Shown here: positions 25,120 through 35,217 of the stretch, one piece after another
Numbering within the stretch: position 1 is the stretch's first letter
Layout of the letters: the number at the start of each line of letters is the position of its first letter
Assembly (NCBI GenBank): GCA_963830885.1
Contig: CAWHOA010000015.1
Coordinates: forward strand, 62,001 to 126,000
DNA from: JAIBJN01 sp963830885
GTDB taxonomy: Bacteria > Actinomycetota > Thermoleophilia > Gaiellales > Gaiellaceae
DNA: 64,000 nucleotides
Direction: 5' to 3'
Made by a program: the position numbers and the translations under genes
Notes under the pieces: generated by a model
Database searches by the model: none
The model's input: only the letters and a program-made list of their open reading frames with translations
Told to the model about the DNA's origin: nothing

Positions 25120-25149
25120 CCGTTGTCCCGATCGGCTCGGAGGTGAGCC

Positions 25150-26262
25150 ATGGCGGTTGAGGAACAGGTCGAGCGGGGGCCGGAGAGCGAGGCGCCCGCC
25201 GCCGATGTCCGGCTCGAGCGCGTGACGAAGCGCTTCGACGACGCGACAGCGGTGGACGACGTCTCCCTCGAGATCCCGCGCGGGAGCTTCTTCGCGCTGC
25301 TCGGCCCATCGGGCTGCGGCAAGACGACGAGCCTGCGCATGATCGGCGGCTTCGAGGAGCCGACGGCGGGCATCATCTACCTCGGCGACCGTGACGTCAC
25401 CGGCCTGCCGCCCTACAAGCGCGACGTCAACACGGTGTTCCAGAGCTACGCGCTCTTCCCGCACCTCTCGATCGCGGACAACGTCAGCTTCGGGCTGAAG
25501 CGCAGGGGCGTGAAGGGCGCGGAGCTGAACGAGCGCGTGGCCGGGGCGCTGGAGCTCGTCGCCCTCACCGGGTTCGAGCGGCGCAAGCCGCGGCAGCTCT
25601 CCGGCGGCCAGCAGCAGCGCGTCGCGCTCGCACGCGCGCTCGTGAACCGCCCGCGGGTGCTGCTCCTCGACGAGCCGCTCGGCGCGCTCGACATGAAGCT
25701 CCGCAAGCAGATGCAGCTCGAGCTGAAGGGCATCCAGAACGAGGTCGGGATCACGTTCGTCCACGTGACCCACGACCAGGAGGAGGCCATGACGATGGCC
25801 GACACGATCGCCGTCATGCACGACGGGAGGATCGAGCAGCTCGGGACGCCGACCGAGCTCTACGAGACGCCGCGGACTGCGTTCGTCGCCGGCTTCCTCG
25901 GGATCTCCAACCTGCTCCGCGGCACGGTCGAGGGCGACGGCGTCGTCAGGCTCGAGGACGGGACCGTGGTTCGCGTGCCCGCGGCCTCCGGACGCACCGG
26001 CGCGCTCTCGATCGGCATCCGCCCGGAGAAGGTGCGGCTCGGGACGCAGGAGGAGAACCATCTCGCCGGCGAGGTGCGCGAGAGCGCCTACATCGGCGTC
26101 TCCACGCAGTACGTCGTCGACACGCGTGCCGGCGCGATCATGCTCTACGTGCAGAACGCCGAGGCGGGGGCGCCCTCGGTGCAGCCCGGCGACCAGGTCA
26201 ACCTCAACTGGAGCCCCGACGCGACCTTCGTAGTGGAATCAGAGGAGGAGACGGAGCGATGA
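25150..26262 (+). CDS. potA: Spermidine/putrescine ABC transporter ATP-binding protein PotA
   Basis: A 370-residue ATPase that powers polyamine uptake. Walker A GPSGCGKTTSL, Q-loop FQSYALFPH, signature LSGGQQQRVALARAL, Walker B VLLLDEPLGALD and the switch His in VTHDQEEAMTMAD are all present, followed by a C-terminal TOBE-type domain (about residues 280-365). GGAGGTGAGCC precedes the ATG. The stop overlaps the potD start. Confidence 0.92.
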   Translation: MAVEEQVERGPESEAPAADVRLERVTKRFDDATAVDDVSLEIPRGSFFALLGPSGCGKTTSLRMIGGFEEPTAGIIYLGDRDVTGLPPYKRDVNTVFQSYALFPHLSIADNVSFGLKRRGVKGAELNERVAGALELVALTGFERRKPRQLSGGQQQRVALARALVNRPRVLLLDEPLGALDMKLRKQMQLELKGIQNEVGITFVHVTHDQEEAMTMADTIAVMHDGRIEQLGTPTELYETPRTAFVAGFLGISNLLRGTVEGDGVVRLEDGTVVRVPAASGRTGALSIGIRPEKVRLGTQEENHLAGEVRESAYIGVSTQYVVDTRAGAIMLYVQNAEAGAPSVQPGDQVNLNWSPDATFVVESEEETER

Positions 26263-27452
26263 AGCAGCCGTTCGAGCGCATCAACCACCCACTGACCCGC
26301 CAGCAGCTCCTGCGCCGCGCGGCCGTCGGCGGCGTGACCCTGTCCTTGCCGGGGTTCCTGGCCGCGTGTGGCGGGGACGGCGGGATCGAGGGGCAGCAGC
26401 CCGCCGAGACGGGCGCCACGACCGTCGAGCAGGTTCTCGCAGACGAGATCACCGTCTCGAACTGGCCCTTCTACATCGACCAGAACGACGACGCGACAGC
26501 CTTCCCGACGCTGGACCAGTTCACCGAGGCGACGGGCGTCAAGGTCAACTATCTCGAGGACATCAACTCGAACGAGGAGTTCTTCGGCGAGATCCAGGCG
26601 CCCCTCTCGCGCGGCCAGTCGATCGACCGGGACATCATCGTGCCGACCGCCTGGCTCGCCGCCCGCCTGCTCGACCTCGGGTACCTGCAGAAGCTCGACA
26701 AGAGCGCGATCCCGAACATCGTCAACCTCGAGGACACGCTGGCGAGCCCTGCCTGGGACCCGAACCGCGACTACAGCCTGCCGTGGCAGTCGTACATCAC
26801 GGGCATCGGCTACGACCCGAAGAAGGTCGGGGGCCAGCTCACCTCGGTGGAGGATCTGCTCGACCCCGCCCTCAAGGGCAAGGTGACGATGCTCGACTCC
26901 ATGGAGGACACCGCGGCGCTCTTCATGCTGGAGATGGGCGGCGACGTGGTCAACCCGGACCAGGCCATGTTCAACGAGATCTGCGAGAAGCTGAAGAAGG
27001 CCGTCGACGACGGGCAGATCCGCCAGTTCACCGGGAACGACTACACCGGCCTGCTCGCCGGCGGCGACGCCTGGGCGTCGATCGCCTGGTCGGGCGACAT
27101 CGTCATCCTCCAGGCGGACAACCCGAACCTCGAGTTCACGATCCCCGACGCCGGCGGGATGTCGTCGGTGGACACGATGGTGATCCCGACGGGCGGCGAC
27201 GTGTACACGGCGTCGACCTTCATGAACTTCTTCTACGACCCGGAGATTGCCGCGCAGGTCGCCGCCTACGTGAACTACATCACCCCGGTGAAGGGGACGA
27301 AGGAGGCGATCGCCGAGATCGACCCGGCGCTGGCGGAGGACCCGCTCATCTTCCCGCCACCCGAGGTGCTCGAGAACCTGTACGAGTTCAGCGCCGAGGC
27401 GATCGAGAACCCCGAGTTCCAGGAGCAGTGGCAGTCGGTGATCGGCGTGTAG
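26259..27452 (+). CDS. potD: Spermidine/putrescine-binding lipoprotein PotD
   Basis: A 397-residue solute-binding protein. The N-terminus has a twin Arg (R19-R20), a hydrophobic stretch and a lipobox LAAC with Cys37, so it is probably exported through Tat and lipid-anchored. The mature part begins with a strand reading ITVSNWPFYID, typical of PotD/PotF. It binds polyamines outside the membrane for PotBC. The start overlaps the potA stop. Confidence 0.9.
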   Translation: MKQPFERINHPLTRQQLLRRAAVGGVTLSLPGFLAACGGDGGIEGQQPAETGATTVEQVLADEITVSNWPFYIDQNDDATAFPTLDQFTEATGVKVNYLEDINSNEEFFGEIQAPLSRGQSIDRDIIVPTAWLAARLLDLGYLQKLDKSAIPNIVNLEDTLASPAWDPNRDYSLPWQSYITGIGYDPKKVGGQLTSVEDLLDPALKGKVTMLDSMEDTAALFMLEMGGDVVNPDQAMFNEICEKLKKAVDDGQIRQFTGNDYTGLLAGGDAWASIAWSGDIVILQADNPNLEFTIPDAGGMSSVDTMVIPTGGDVYTASTFMNFFYDPEIAAQVAAYVNYITPVKGTKEAIAEIDPALAEDPLIFPPPEVLENLYEFSAEAIENPEFQEQWQSVIGV

Positions 27453-27470
27453 CCGCGCGCCGCCGCAAGC

Positions 27471-28328
27471 ATGAGCTTCCTCCACCGTCACGGCTGGCTG
27501 ACCCCGTACCTGCTCCTCGCGCCGGGGATCGCCTTCCTGCTCCTCTTCTTCGTCGTCCCGCTCTACTACCTCGGGTACACGTCGCTGCAGGAGGGCACGA
27601 TCCAGGTCGGCTACACGTTCAACTGGGCCTGGGACAACTACACCGACGCCTTCAGCACCTATCAGACGCAGTTCCTGCGCTCGTTCCAGTACGCCGGGAT
27701 CGCCACAGTGCTGGCGCTCCTCATCTCCTATCCGCTGACGTACTGGATCGCCTTCCGCGGTGGGCGCTGGAAGAACTTGCTCCTGCTCTGCATCATCGCG
27801 CCCTTCTTCGTCACCTACCTGATCCGCACCCTCGCCTGGCAGAACATCCTGGCGGACGACGGCTTCGTCGTGAACACGCTCCAGCTCGTGGGGCTGGTGC
27901 CGGACGACGGACGCGTCCTCGCCACCTCCACCGCCGTGATCGCCGGGATCACCTACAACTTCCTGCCCTTCATGGCGTTACCGCTCTACGTCAGCCTGGA
28001 ACAGATCGACAAGAGCCTGATCGAGGCGGCCAAGGACCTGTACGCCTCGAGCACGAAGGCCTTCCTGCGCGTGACGTTGCCGCTCTCGGCCCCGGGCGTG
28101 ATCGCCGGGACGCTGCTCACGTTCATCCCCGCGGCCGGCGACTTCATCAACGCAGAGCTTCTCGGGACGCCGAACCAGGCGATGATCGGCAACGTCATCC
28201 AGTCGAAGTTCCTCGAGATCACCGACTACGGCCAGGCGGCTGCGCTCTCGGTGATCCTCATGGCGGTGATCCTCCTCCTGATCTTGATCTATACGAGGAT
28301 CCTGGGCACGGAGAGGATGGCGGGATGA
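27471..28328 (+). CDS. potB: Spermidine/putrescine ABC permease PotB
   Basis: A 285-residue permease with six spans. The ABC permease EAA-like loop reads EAAKDLYASSTKAFLRVTLP (about residues 184-203), the contact for PotA. It begins LTPYLLLAPGIAFLLLFF. The stop overlaps the potC ATG. Confidence 0.9.
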   Translation: MSFLHRHGWLTPYLLLAPGIAFLLLFFVVPLYYLGYTSLQEGTIQVGYTFNWAWDNYTDAFSTYQTQFLRSFQYAGIATVLALLISYPLTYWIAFRGGRWKNLLLLCIIAPFFVTYLIRTLAWQNILADDGFVVNTLQLVGLVPDDGRVLATSTAVIAGITYNFLPFMALPLYVSLEQIDKSLIEAAKDLYASSTKAFLRVTLPLSAPGVIAGTLLTFIPAAGDFINAELLGTPNQAMIGNVIQSKFLEITDYGQAAALSVILMAVILLLILIYTRILGTERMAG

Positions 28329-29176
28329 CGACGGCCGCCGAGCCGCTGCCGACTCACCGCGGAAGCCTCGTCTCGCGTACCTGGGCGTTCGTCCGCCGGC
28401 ACACGCTCACGCTCTTCGGGGCCCTCGCGCTCGCGTACCTGATGCTCCCGATCGTCGTCGTCATCGTCTTCTCCTTCAACGACCCGGCCGGGCGCTACAA
28501 CTACACCTGGGAGGGCTTCACGACAGCGCACTGGACGAACCCCTTCGGGCCGCCCTTCCTCGGCGACGCGGTGACGACGAGCATCCAGGTCGCTCTCGTC
28601 GTCACGCTCATCGCCACCGTCCTCGGCACGCTGATCGCGCTCGCGCTCGTCCGCTATCACTTCCGCGGGCGGGGCGCGACCAACTTTCTCATCTTCGTGC
28701 CGCTGACCGCCCCGGAGATCGTGCTCGGCGCCTCGCTGCTCACCCTCTTCCTGAACCTGGGCACGACCCTCGGCTTCTGGACGATCGTGCTCGCGCACAT
28801 CATGTTCTGTATCAGCTTCGTCGTCGTGACGGTGCGCGCCCGCCTCGTCGGGTTCGACCGGCACGTCGAGGAGGCGGCCATGGACCTCGGCGCCAACGAG
28901 TACGTCACCTTCTTCCGCATCACGCTGCCGCTGATCGCGCCGGGGATCCTGGCCGGCGCGCTGCTCGCCTTCTCGCTCTCGATCGACGACTTCGTGATCA
29001 CGAACTTCAACTCGGGCACGACGACGACATTCCCGCTCTACGTCTGGAGCGCCGCGCAGCGCGGCGTCCCGGCCGAGGTGAACGTCATCGGCACGATGAT
29101 CTTCGGGGTCGCGATCCTCCTGATGCTCGCCAACGTCCTCTGGCAGTACCGCCGGACGCCGAAAGGAGCTGCATGA
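28325..29176 (+). CDS. potC: Spermidine/putrescine ABC permease PotC
   Basis: A 283-residue second permease. The EAA-type loop EEAAMDLGANEYVTFFRITLP is followed by PGILAGALLAFSLSIDDFVI, typical of PotC. The stop overlaps the aminotransferase ATG, so uptake and catabolism are expressed together. Confidence 0.9.
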   Translation: MTTAAEPLPTHRGSLVSRTWAFVRRHTLTLFGALALAYLMLPIVVVIVFSFNDPAGRYNYTWEGFTTAHWTNPFGPPFLGDAVTTSIQVALVVTLIATVLGTLIALALVRYHFRGRGATNFLIFVPLTAPEIVLGASLLTLFLNLGTTLGFWTIVLAHIMFCISFVVVTVRARLVGFDRHVEEAAMDLGANEYVTFFRITLPLIAPGILAGALLAFSLSIDDFVITNFNSGTTTTFPLYVWSAAQRGVPAEVNVIGTMIFGVAILLMLANVLWQYRRTPKGAA

Positions 29177-30561
29177 GCTTCCCCGCGACAACTCTCTCCG
29201 CCGACGAGCTGCAGAAGGCCGCGCGCGACCATCTCTGGCTGCACTTCACCCGCATGTCGGGCTACAAGGACGCCGAGGTGCCGATCATCGTGCGGGGCGA
29301 CGGCTGCTACCTCGAGGACATCAACGGCAAGCGGTATCTCGATGCGCTCGCCGGGCTCTTCGCGGTCAACATCGGCTACGGCTTCGGGGAGGAGATCGGG
29401 GAGGCGGCGGCCGCGCAGCTCCGCGAGCTGCCCTTCTACACGAACTGGAGCTACGCGCACCCACGGGCGATCGAGCTGGCGGCCGAGGTCGCCTCGGTGG
29501 CGCCCGGCGACCTGAACCGCGTCTTCTTCTGCTCGGGGGGCTCCGAGGCGGTCGAGTCGGCCTGGAAGCTCGCGCGCCAGTACCACGCCGCCCGCGGCGA
29601 GCGCCGCTGGAAGGCGATCGCCCGCCGGATCGCCTACCACGGGACGACGATGGGCGCGCTCTCGATCAACGGCATCGCCGCCCTGAAGACGCCCTTCGAG
29701 CCGCTCGTCCCCGACTCGCTCCACGTCCACAACACCAACCGCTACCACCGGCCGCCCGAGGAGACGGAGGCCGAGTTCACCGCCTTCCTGCTGGACGACC
29801 TCGACTCGATGATCCAGCACACCGGTCCCGAGACCGTCGCGATGGTGATCATGGAGCCGGTGCAGAACGCCGGCGGCGCGTTCACGCCCCCCGAGGGCTA
29901 CTGGGCCGGCGTGCGCGAGATCTGCGACCGCTACGGGATCCTCCTGTGCGCCGACGAGGTCATCACCGGGTTCGGTCGCGTCGGCGCCTGGTTCGGCTCC
30001 GAACGCTACGACATCCGCCCCGACATCGTTACCTCCGCGAAGGGCCTCTCCTCGGCCCACGCGGCCATCGGGGCCGTCATCGCCTCCGAGAGGGTGATGG
30101 AGCCGTTCCTGGAAGGCCACGCGATGTACATGCACGGCATCACCTTCGGCGGCCACCCGGTGCAGGCGGCGATCGCGCTCGCGAACATCGAGATCATGCG
30201 CCGCGAGCGGCTCGTCGAGCATGTCGCCGCCGAGCAGGACACCTTCCGTGCCACGCTGGCCCAGCTCCTCGAGCTGCCGATCGTCGGCGACCTGCGCGGC
30301 ACCGGCTTCTTCTACGCGCTCGAGCTCGTGAAGGACAAGGAGACCCGTGAGACCTTCTCGGAGGACGAGTGCGAGACCCTCCTCCGCGATTTCCTCTCCC
30401 CGCGCCTCTTCGAGGCGGGCCTCATCTGCCGCGCCGACGACCGCGGCGATCCGGTCGTCCAGATCTCGCCGCCGCTCGTCGCCGAACAGGCGCAGTTCGA
30501 CGAGATGACCGGCATCCTGGGCGAGGTGCTCTCCGAGGCCTGGGAGCGGGTCTCGCGGTAG
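29173..30561 (+). CDS. Class III PLP aminotransferase (putrescine/omega-amino type)
   Basis: A 462-residue PLP enzyme. The PLP Lys lies in DIVTSAKGLSSAHAAIGAV, and the cofactor Asp in LCADEVITGFGRVG. It resembles putrescine-pyruvate and beta-alanine-pyruvate aminotransferases (SpuC-like). Its position right after potC, with an aldehyde dehydrogenase upstream, suggests transfer of an amino group from putrescine to give 4-aminobutyraldehyde. The exact amine is not readable from the sequence. Confidence 0.87.
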   Translation: MSFPATTLSADELQKAARDHLWLHFTRMSGYKDAEVPIIVRGDGCYLEDINGKRYLDALAGLFAVNIGYGFGEEIGEAAAAQLRELPFYTNWSYAHPRAIELAAEVASVAPGDLNRVFFCSGGSEAVESAWKLARQYHAARGERRWKAIARRIAYHGTTMGALSINGIAALKTPFEPLVPDSLHVHNTNRYHRPPEETEAEFTAFLLDDLDSMIQHTGPETVAMVIMEPVQNAGGAFTPPEGYWAGVREICDRYGILLCADEVITGFGRVGAWFGSERYDIRPDIVTSAKGLSSAHAAIGAVIASERVMEPFLEGHAMYMHGITFGGHPVQAAIALANIEIMRRERLVEHVAAEQDTFRATLAQLLELPIVGDLRGTGFFYALELVKDKETRETFSEDECETLLRDFLSPRLFEAGLICRADDRGDPVVQISPPLVAEQAQFDEMTGILGEVLSEAWERVSR

Positions 30562-30565
30562 TCGG

Positions 30566-31546
30566 ATGAGGGCGATGGTGCTCGACTCTCCGGGGACACC
30601 TCTCCGGGAGGCCGAGCTGCCGGCGCCCGAGCCACGGCCGGGCCAGGTCCTCGTCGAGGTGGCCACGTGCGGCGTCTGTCGCACGGACCTCCACGTCGTC
30701 GACGGGGAGCTGCCCGACCCGAAGCTCCCGCTCGTCCCCGGCCATCAGGTGGTCGGCCGGGTTCTCGCCGGCGGGGAGCGGTTCGCCGACGGAGACCGCG
30801 TCGGCGTCCCGTGGCTCGGGTGGACGTGCGGCGAGTGCCGCTACTGCTTGAGCGGGCGCGAGAACCTCTGCGACCGCGCGCGCTTCACCGGCTACCACCT
30901 CGACGGCGGCTACGCCGAGCTCCTCGTCGCGGACGAGCGCTACTGCTTCCCGCTCCCTCCCGGATACGACGACCTCCAGGCGGCGCCGCTCCTCTGCGCC
31001 GGCCTGATCGGGTACCGCGCCCTCCGGCTCTCCGGCGACGCTGAGCGGCTCGGCCTCTACGGCTTCGGCGCGAGCGCGCACATCGTCGCCCAGGTCGCGC
31101 GCCACGAGGGCCGCCGGGTCTTCGCGTTTACGCGTGAAGGCGACGCGGAGGCCCAGAAGTTCGCACGGGATCTCGGCGCCGAGTGGGCAGGGGGCTCGAC
31201 GGAGGCGCCGCCCGAGGAGCTCGACGCGGCGATCATCTTCGCGCCGGCCGGAGAGCTCGTCCCGGCGGCGCTGGCCGCAATCGCAAAGGGCGGCTCGGTC
31301 GTGTGCGCCGGGATCCACATGAGCGATATCCCCTCGTTCCCCTACGAGCTGCTCTGGGGCGAGCGGGTCGTCCGTTCCGTGGCGAACCTGACGCGCCGGG
31401 ACGGGGAGGAGCTGCTCGCGCTCGCGCCCCGGGTGCCCGTGCGGACACAGGTCGAGACCTTCCCGCTGGCGCAGGCGAACGAGGCCCTCGCCCGGCTTCG
31501 CTCCGGTCAGGTCCGCGGTGCGGCGGTCCTGGCCGTGATTCGTTAG
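30566..31546 (+). CDS. Zinc-dependent alcohol dehydrogenase
   Basis: A 326-residue MDR-family enzyme. The catalytic zinc motif is CGVCRTDLHVVDG and GHQVVG, the structural zinc loop CGECRYCLSGRENLC, and the Rossmann fold GLYGFGASAHIVAQVARHE. It is close to AdhA-type alcohol dehydrogenases. It may reduce or oxidise an aldehyde produced by the neighbouring aminotransferase; this is inferred. The ATG lies four bases after the previous stop. Confidence 0.87.
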   Translation: MRAMVLDSPGTPLREAELPAPEPRPGQVLVEVATCGVCRTDLHVVDGELPDPKLPLVPGHQVVGRVLAGGERFADGDRVGVPWLGWTCGECRYCLSGRENLCDRARFTGYHLDGGYAELLVADERYCFPLPPGYDDLQAAPLLCAGLIGYRALRLSGDAERLGLYGFGASAHIVAQVARHEGRRVFAFTREGDAEAQKFARDLGAEWAGGSTEAPPEELDAAIIFAPAGELVPAALAAIAKGGSVVCAGIHMSDIPSFPYELLWGERVVRSVANLTRRDGEELLALAPRVPVRTQVETFPLAQANEALARLRSGQVRGAAVLAVIR

Positions 31547-31581
31547 CCTGCCGCTGCTGTCAGAACCAGGGGGTGGTGGAC

Positions 31582-32727
31582 ATGCGTGTGTTCAAGGGGT
31601 GGGCGCTTTGCGTCCTCTTCTCGCTCGTCCTCGTTTTCGGTACCGGCTGCTCGCTCGGCGATGACGACGACGACGACGCCGGCGATACGGCGGCCGAGAC
31701 CGGTGAGGCGGACGCGGGTGGGAGTCAGTCCGGTGGAGGCGGCCTCCTGCAGGAGGTGCAGGACCGCGGCACGCTCCGCTGCGGCGTGAACGACGCAGTG
31801 CCGGGGTTCGGGTTCACCGGCGAGGCCGGCGAGCCCGAGGGGTTCGACATCGACTTCTGCCGAGCGGTTGCGGCAGCGGTGCTGGGTGACTCCGAGGCGG
31901 TCGAGTTCTCGGTGCTCTCGGCCGAGCAACGCTTCACGGCGCTCCAGTCGGGCGAGATCGACGTCCTCATCCGCAACACGACGTACACGGCCTCGCGCGA
32001 CGGCACGGAAGGCGCGCGCTTCCTGCACACGACCTTCTACGACGCGCAGGGAATGATGGTGCCGGCGGACAGCGGCGTGGAGTCGCTCGCCGACCTCGAG
32101 GGCGAGACGATCTGCGTCCTCTCGGGCACCACGACGGAGCTGAACCTCGAGACCGTCTTCCAGGCCGACGGCATCGAGTATGAGCCGCTCGCCTTCGAAG
32201 AGACCGACCCGCTTCAGGAGGCCTTCATTCAAGACCGGTGCGGAGCCTGGACCTCGGACAAGTCGCAGCTCGCCGGCATCCGCTCGAACTGGCCCGAGGA
32301 ACAGGGTGGGCCCGAGGCTCTCACGATCCTCGACGAGACCATGTCCAAGGAGCCGCTCGGGCCGGTCGTCAGGGACGGTGACGACGACTGGGCCGACGCG
32401 GTCAACTGGGCCATCTATGCGACGGTCGGGGCCGAGGAGCTCGGGGTCGAGTCCGGCAACGTCCAGGAGATGCTCGAGAGCACCGATCCGGAGATCCTCC
32501 GGCTCCTGGGCCAGCCGGCGCCGGCAGAGCTCGGGGGAACGCCCGAGCCGTTCGACGCGGGCCTCGGACTTCCCGCCGACTTCGCCGTCCAGGTCATCGA
32601 GCAGGTGGGCAACTACGGCGAGATCTACGATCGAAACGTCGGGGCGGGCTCGCCGCTCGCGCTCGAGCGGGGACTCAACGCCCTCTGGATCGACGGCGGC
32701 CTCCAGTACGCGCCGCCGTACCGCTAG
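31582..32727 (+). CDS. Polar amino-acid ABC transporter substrate-binding lipoprotein (AapJ-like)
   Basis: A 381-residue binding protein. A signal peptide ends in a lipobox with Cys23, followed by an acidic linker (six consecutive Asp) and a Gly-rich spacer. The mature domain starts LLQEVQDRGTLRCGVNDAVP and has GFDIDFCRAVAAAVLG and LIRNTTYTASRDG, typical of the general L-amino-acid binding protein family. It feeds the permease and ATPase genes downstream. A strong hairpin follows the stop, which would favour a high level of this subunit. Confidence 0.87.
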   Translation: MRVFKGWALCVLFSLVLVFGTGCSLGDDDDDDAGDTAAETGEADAGGSQSGGGGLLQEVQDRGTLRCGVNDAVPGFGFTGEAGEPEGFDIDFCRAVAAAVLGDSEAVEFSVLSAEQRFTALQSGEIDVLIRNTTYTASRDGTEGARFLHTTFYDAQGMMVPADSGVESLADLEGETICVLSGTTTELNLETVFQADGIEYEPLAFEETDPLQEAFIQDRCGAWTSDKSQLAGIRSNWPEEQGGPEALTILDETMSKEPLGPVVRDGDDDWADAVNWAIYATVGAEELGVESGNVQEMLESTDPEILRLLGQPAPAELGGTPEPFDAGLGLPADFAVQVIEQVGNYGEIYDRNVGAGSPLALERGLNALWIDGGLQYAPPYR

Positions 32728-32738
32728 GTCAGTAGCGC

Positions 32739-32771
32739 TCGGGGGCGGCGGCCGAGGGTCGCCGCCCCCGA
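32739..32771 (+). terminator. Strong hairpin between binding protein and permease genes
   Basis: TCGGGGGCGGCG pairs perfectly (12 bp) with CGCCGCCCCCGA around a nine-base loop. The position fits partial termination, or protection of the upstream mRNA, to give excess binding protein. Confidence 0.65.
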
Positions 32772-32781
32772 CCCCGTCGCC

Positions 32782-33960
32782 GTGAGCACCGCTACGCCGA
32801 TGCCGACCCGCCGGACGCCGCTTTGGCGCAACGTCCGCGTGCTCCGCTTCGTCTCCAGGCGGTCTTCCTGGTCGCCGTGGGCGGGTTCCTCCTCTACCTG
32901 GTCGACAACGTCGTCGGGAACCTCGAGCGGCTCGGGATCCCCACCGGCTTCGGCTACCTCGACCAGCCGGCCGGCTTCGCGATTCCGGACTCCGACTTCA
33001 GCTCGGCGCAGAGCCTGCGCGACGCCCTGATCGTCGGTGTCCAGAACACGCTCAAGGTCTCGCTCCTGGGGATCGTGCTCGCCACGATCATCGGCGTCCT
33101 CGTCGGCGTTGCGCGCCTCTCCTCGAACTGGCTCGTGCGGAAGTCCGCGGCGCTCTACGTCGAGACGTTCCGCAACATCCCGGTCCTCGTCATCATCCTG
33201 TTCTGGTACCTCGGGGTCGTCATCCGGCTCCCGCCCATCGGCGAGGCCGTCGAGGTCCCGGATCTGCTCGTCGTCTCGAACCGGGGCATCGTGGTGCCCT
33301 GGTTCGACAAGGTCGGAGAGGGCGTCGCCTTCGGACTCGTCGCCCTCGTCGCGGTCGCCGCGGTCGGTCGTCGTGTGGATCTGGCGCACGCGCCGGTTCG
33401 ACCGCACCGGGGAGCCCCACCGGCGCGCGCTCTGGGCCGGCGGCGTCCTGCTCGCGATCCTCACCGTCGGCTTCTTCGTCACGGGGAGCCCCTGGGCTCT
33501 CGAGTTCCCGGAGCTGGGCGAGCGCTCGACGACCGGGGGCTTTCGCCTGAGCCCGGAGTACGCGGCGCTTCTCGTCGGCCTGGCGCTCTACACCGCGAGC
33601 CACATCGCCGAGATCGTCCGCGGCAGCATCCTGGCCGTCCCCTTCGGTCAGTCCGAGGCCGCGAACGCAGTCGGCCTCTCGGGCTGGCAGCGGCTCCGCC
33701 ACGTCATCCTCCCGCAGGCGTTTCGGATCTCGGTGCCGCCGATCGCCAACCAGTACCTGAACTTGATGAAGAACACCTCGCTCGGGATTGCGATCAGCTA
33801 CTACGAGGTGACGAAGATCACCCGGGTCTCGATCGCGCAGCAGGCGCCGGCGGTGCAGGCGATTCTCCTGCTCATGGGCATCTACCTGGCCATCTCGCTC
33901 TCGATCGCGCTCGTCACGAACCTCGCCAACCGCAGGCTGACCCTGAAAGGGCGGCGGTAG
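32782..33960 (+). CDS. Amino-acid ABC permease (AapQ-like) with two apparent frameshifts
   Basis: HisM/AapQ-family inner-membrane permease. The start frame gives TPLWRNVRVLRF. At about 32850-32858 the homology shifts frame to LQAVFLVAVGGFLLYLVDN and runs to AFGLVALVAVAAV. At about 33362-33367 it shifts again to VVWIWRTRRFDRTGEPHRRAL and reaches the stop, passing SHIAEIVRGSILAVPFGQSEAANAVG (permease signature). Removing one G near 33364 (GGTCGGTC to GGTCGTC) repairs the second break; the first needs one added base. Sequence error is likelier than decay because all domains are intact. Confidence 0.75.
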
Positions 33961-35217
33961 TGGCCACCCAGATCGACGCGCTCGAGCCGCTGCCGCTCCC
34001 CGAAGGCCCGCCGGAGCGCCGGCTCCCGCCGCGCCAGTGGATACGGGAGAACCTCTTCGGGAGCGTCTTCGACACCGTCCTGACCGTTGTCCTCGGGCTG
34101 TTCCTGGCCTGGGCGGCCTACCGGATCGGGAAGTTCGTCTTCGTCGATGCCGAGTGGGAGATCGTCGAGCGAAACCTCACCACCCTCATGGTCGGCTCGT
34201 TCCCGCGCGACGAGCTCTGGCGCGTCTGGGCGGCCCTCTTCGTGCTTGCCGCCTCCCTCGGCTTCGGCGCCGGCGCCATCGGCGCGCAGCGCCGCCGCGA
34301 AGTCGCGGAGGGACGGGCGGAGCCGGCGACGAGAGGGGTCGCCGCCCGTCGCCTCGCGCCGCTCGTCCTGCTCGTCGCCGTCCTCCTCTGGTTCTCCGGA
34401 TCGCTCGAGAACCTCGTTCTCGTGCTCGCCATCGTTGCCGTTGGCGCGGTCTTCAATGTCGTCGGCCGGAGGGCTCCTCGGCGTCTCGAGCGGGCAGTTC
34501 CCCTCCTCGTCCTGGCCGGGATCCTCGTCGCATTCCTGCTCATCGTCGCCTTCGGTGGCATCAGGTGGAGCGACTGGGGCGGCTTCATGCTCACGATCTT
34601 CCTCGCGGTGGGCGGCATCCTGCTCTCCTTCCCGGTCGGCGTCCTCCTCGCGCTCGGGAGGCGGTCGAGTCTCCCCGCGGTCAGGATCGTGTGCACCGCC
34701 TACATCGAAGTGATCCGCGGCGTGCCGCTCGTCGCGCTCCTCTTCATGGGCGTGTTCATGCTCGGGTACTTCCTGCCCGAGGGCGTCGAGCGCCCGGACA
34801 CCGTCGTCCGCGTCCTCATCGCGTTGCGTCATGTTCACGTCGGCGTACGTGGCCGAGATCGTGCGAGGAGGCCTCCAGTCGGTGCCCGTGGCCCAGGTCG
34901 AGGCGGCGCAGGCCCTGGGGCTGTCCGCATACCGCACGACCCGGCGCATCGTCCTCCCTCAGGCCCTCCGCAGCGTCATCCCCGGCCTGGTCGGCCAGTT
35001 CATCAGCCTCTTCAAGGACACGTCGCTCGTCTTCGTCGTCGGGCTGGCGGAGCTTCTCACGATCGCCGAGAACATCACGAAGCAGCCGGACTTCATCGCC
35101 CAGGGGCTCATCGTCGAGACGCTGGTCTTCGCGAGCTTCGTCTACTGGACGGGGTCATACTGGATGTCGCGCGAGAGCCAGCGGCTCGAGCGCCGGCTCG
35201 GACTGGGGGAGCGATGA
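33960..35217 (+). CDS. Amino-acid ABC permease (AapM-like) with one apparent frameshift
   Basis: Second permease of the polar amino-acid transporter. The GTG start uses the last base of the previous stop. Several spans (VLTVVLGLFLAWAAYRIG; LVLLVAVLLWF; MLTIFLAVGGILL) lead to YIEVIRGVPLVALLFMGVFM. At about 34822-34831 the frame breaks; the continuation FTSAYVAEIVRGGLQSVPVA with QVEAAQALGLSAYRTTRRIV is the EAA loop. Deleting one base (CGTCATG to CGCATG) restores an ordinary AapM. Confidence 0.77.

Noticed and set aside
25065..25149. Another inverted-repeat element before potA
   Set aside because: The ends match at only about half of the positions and the core is absent; the strong hairpin inside is an ordinary terminator.
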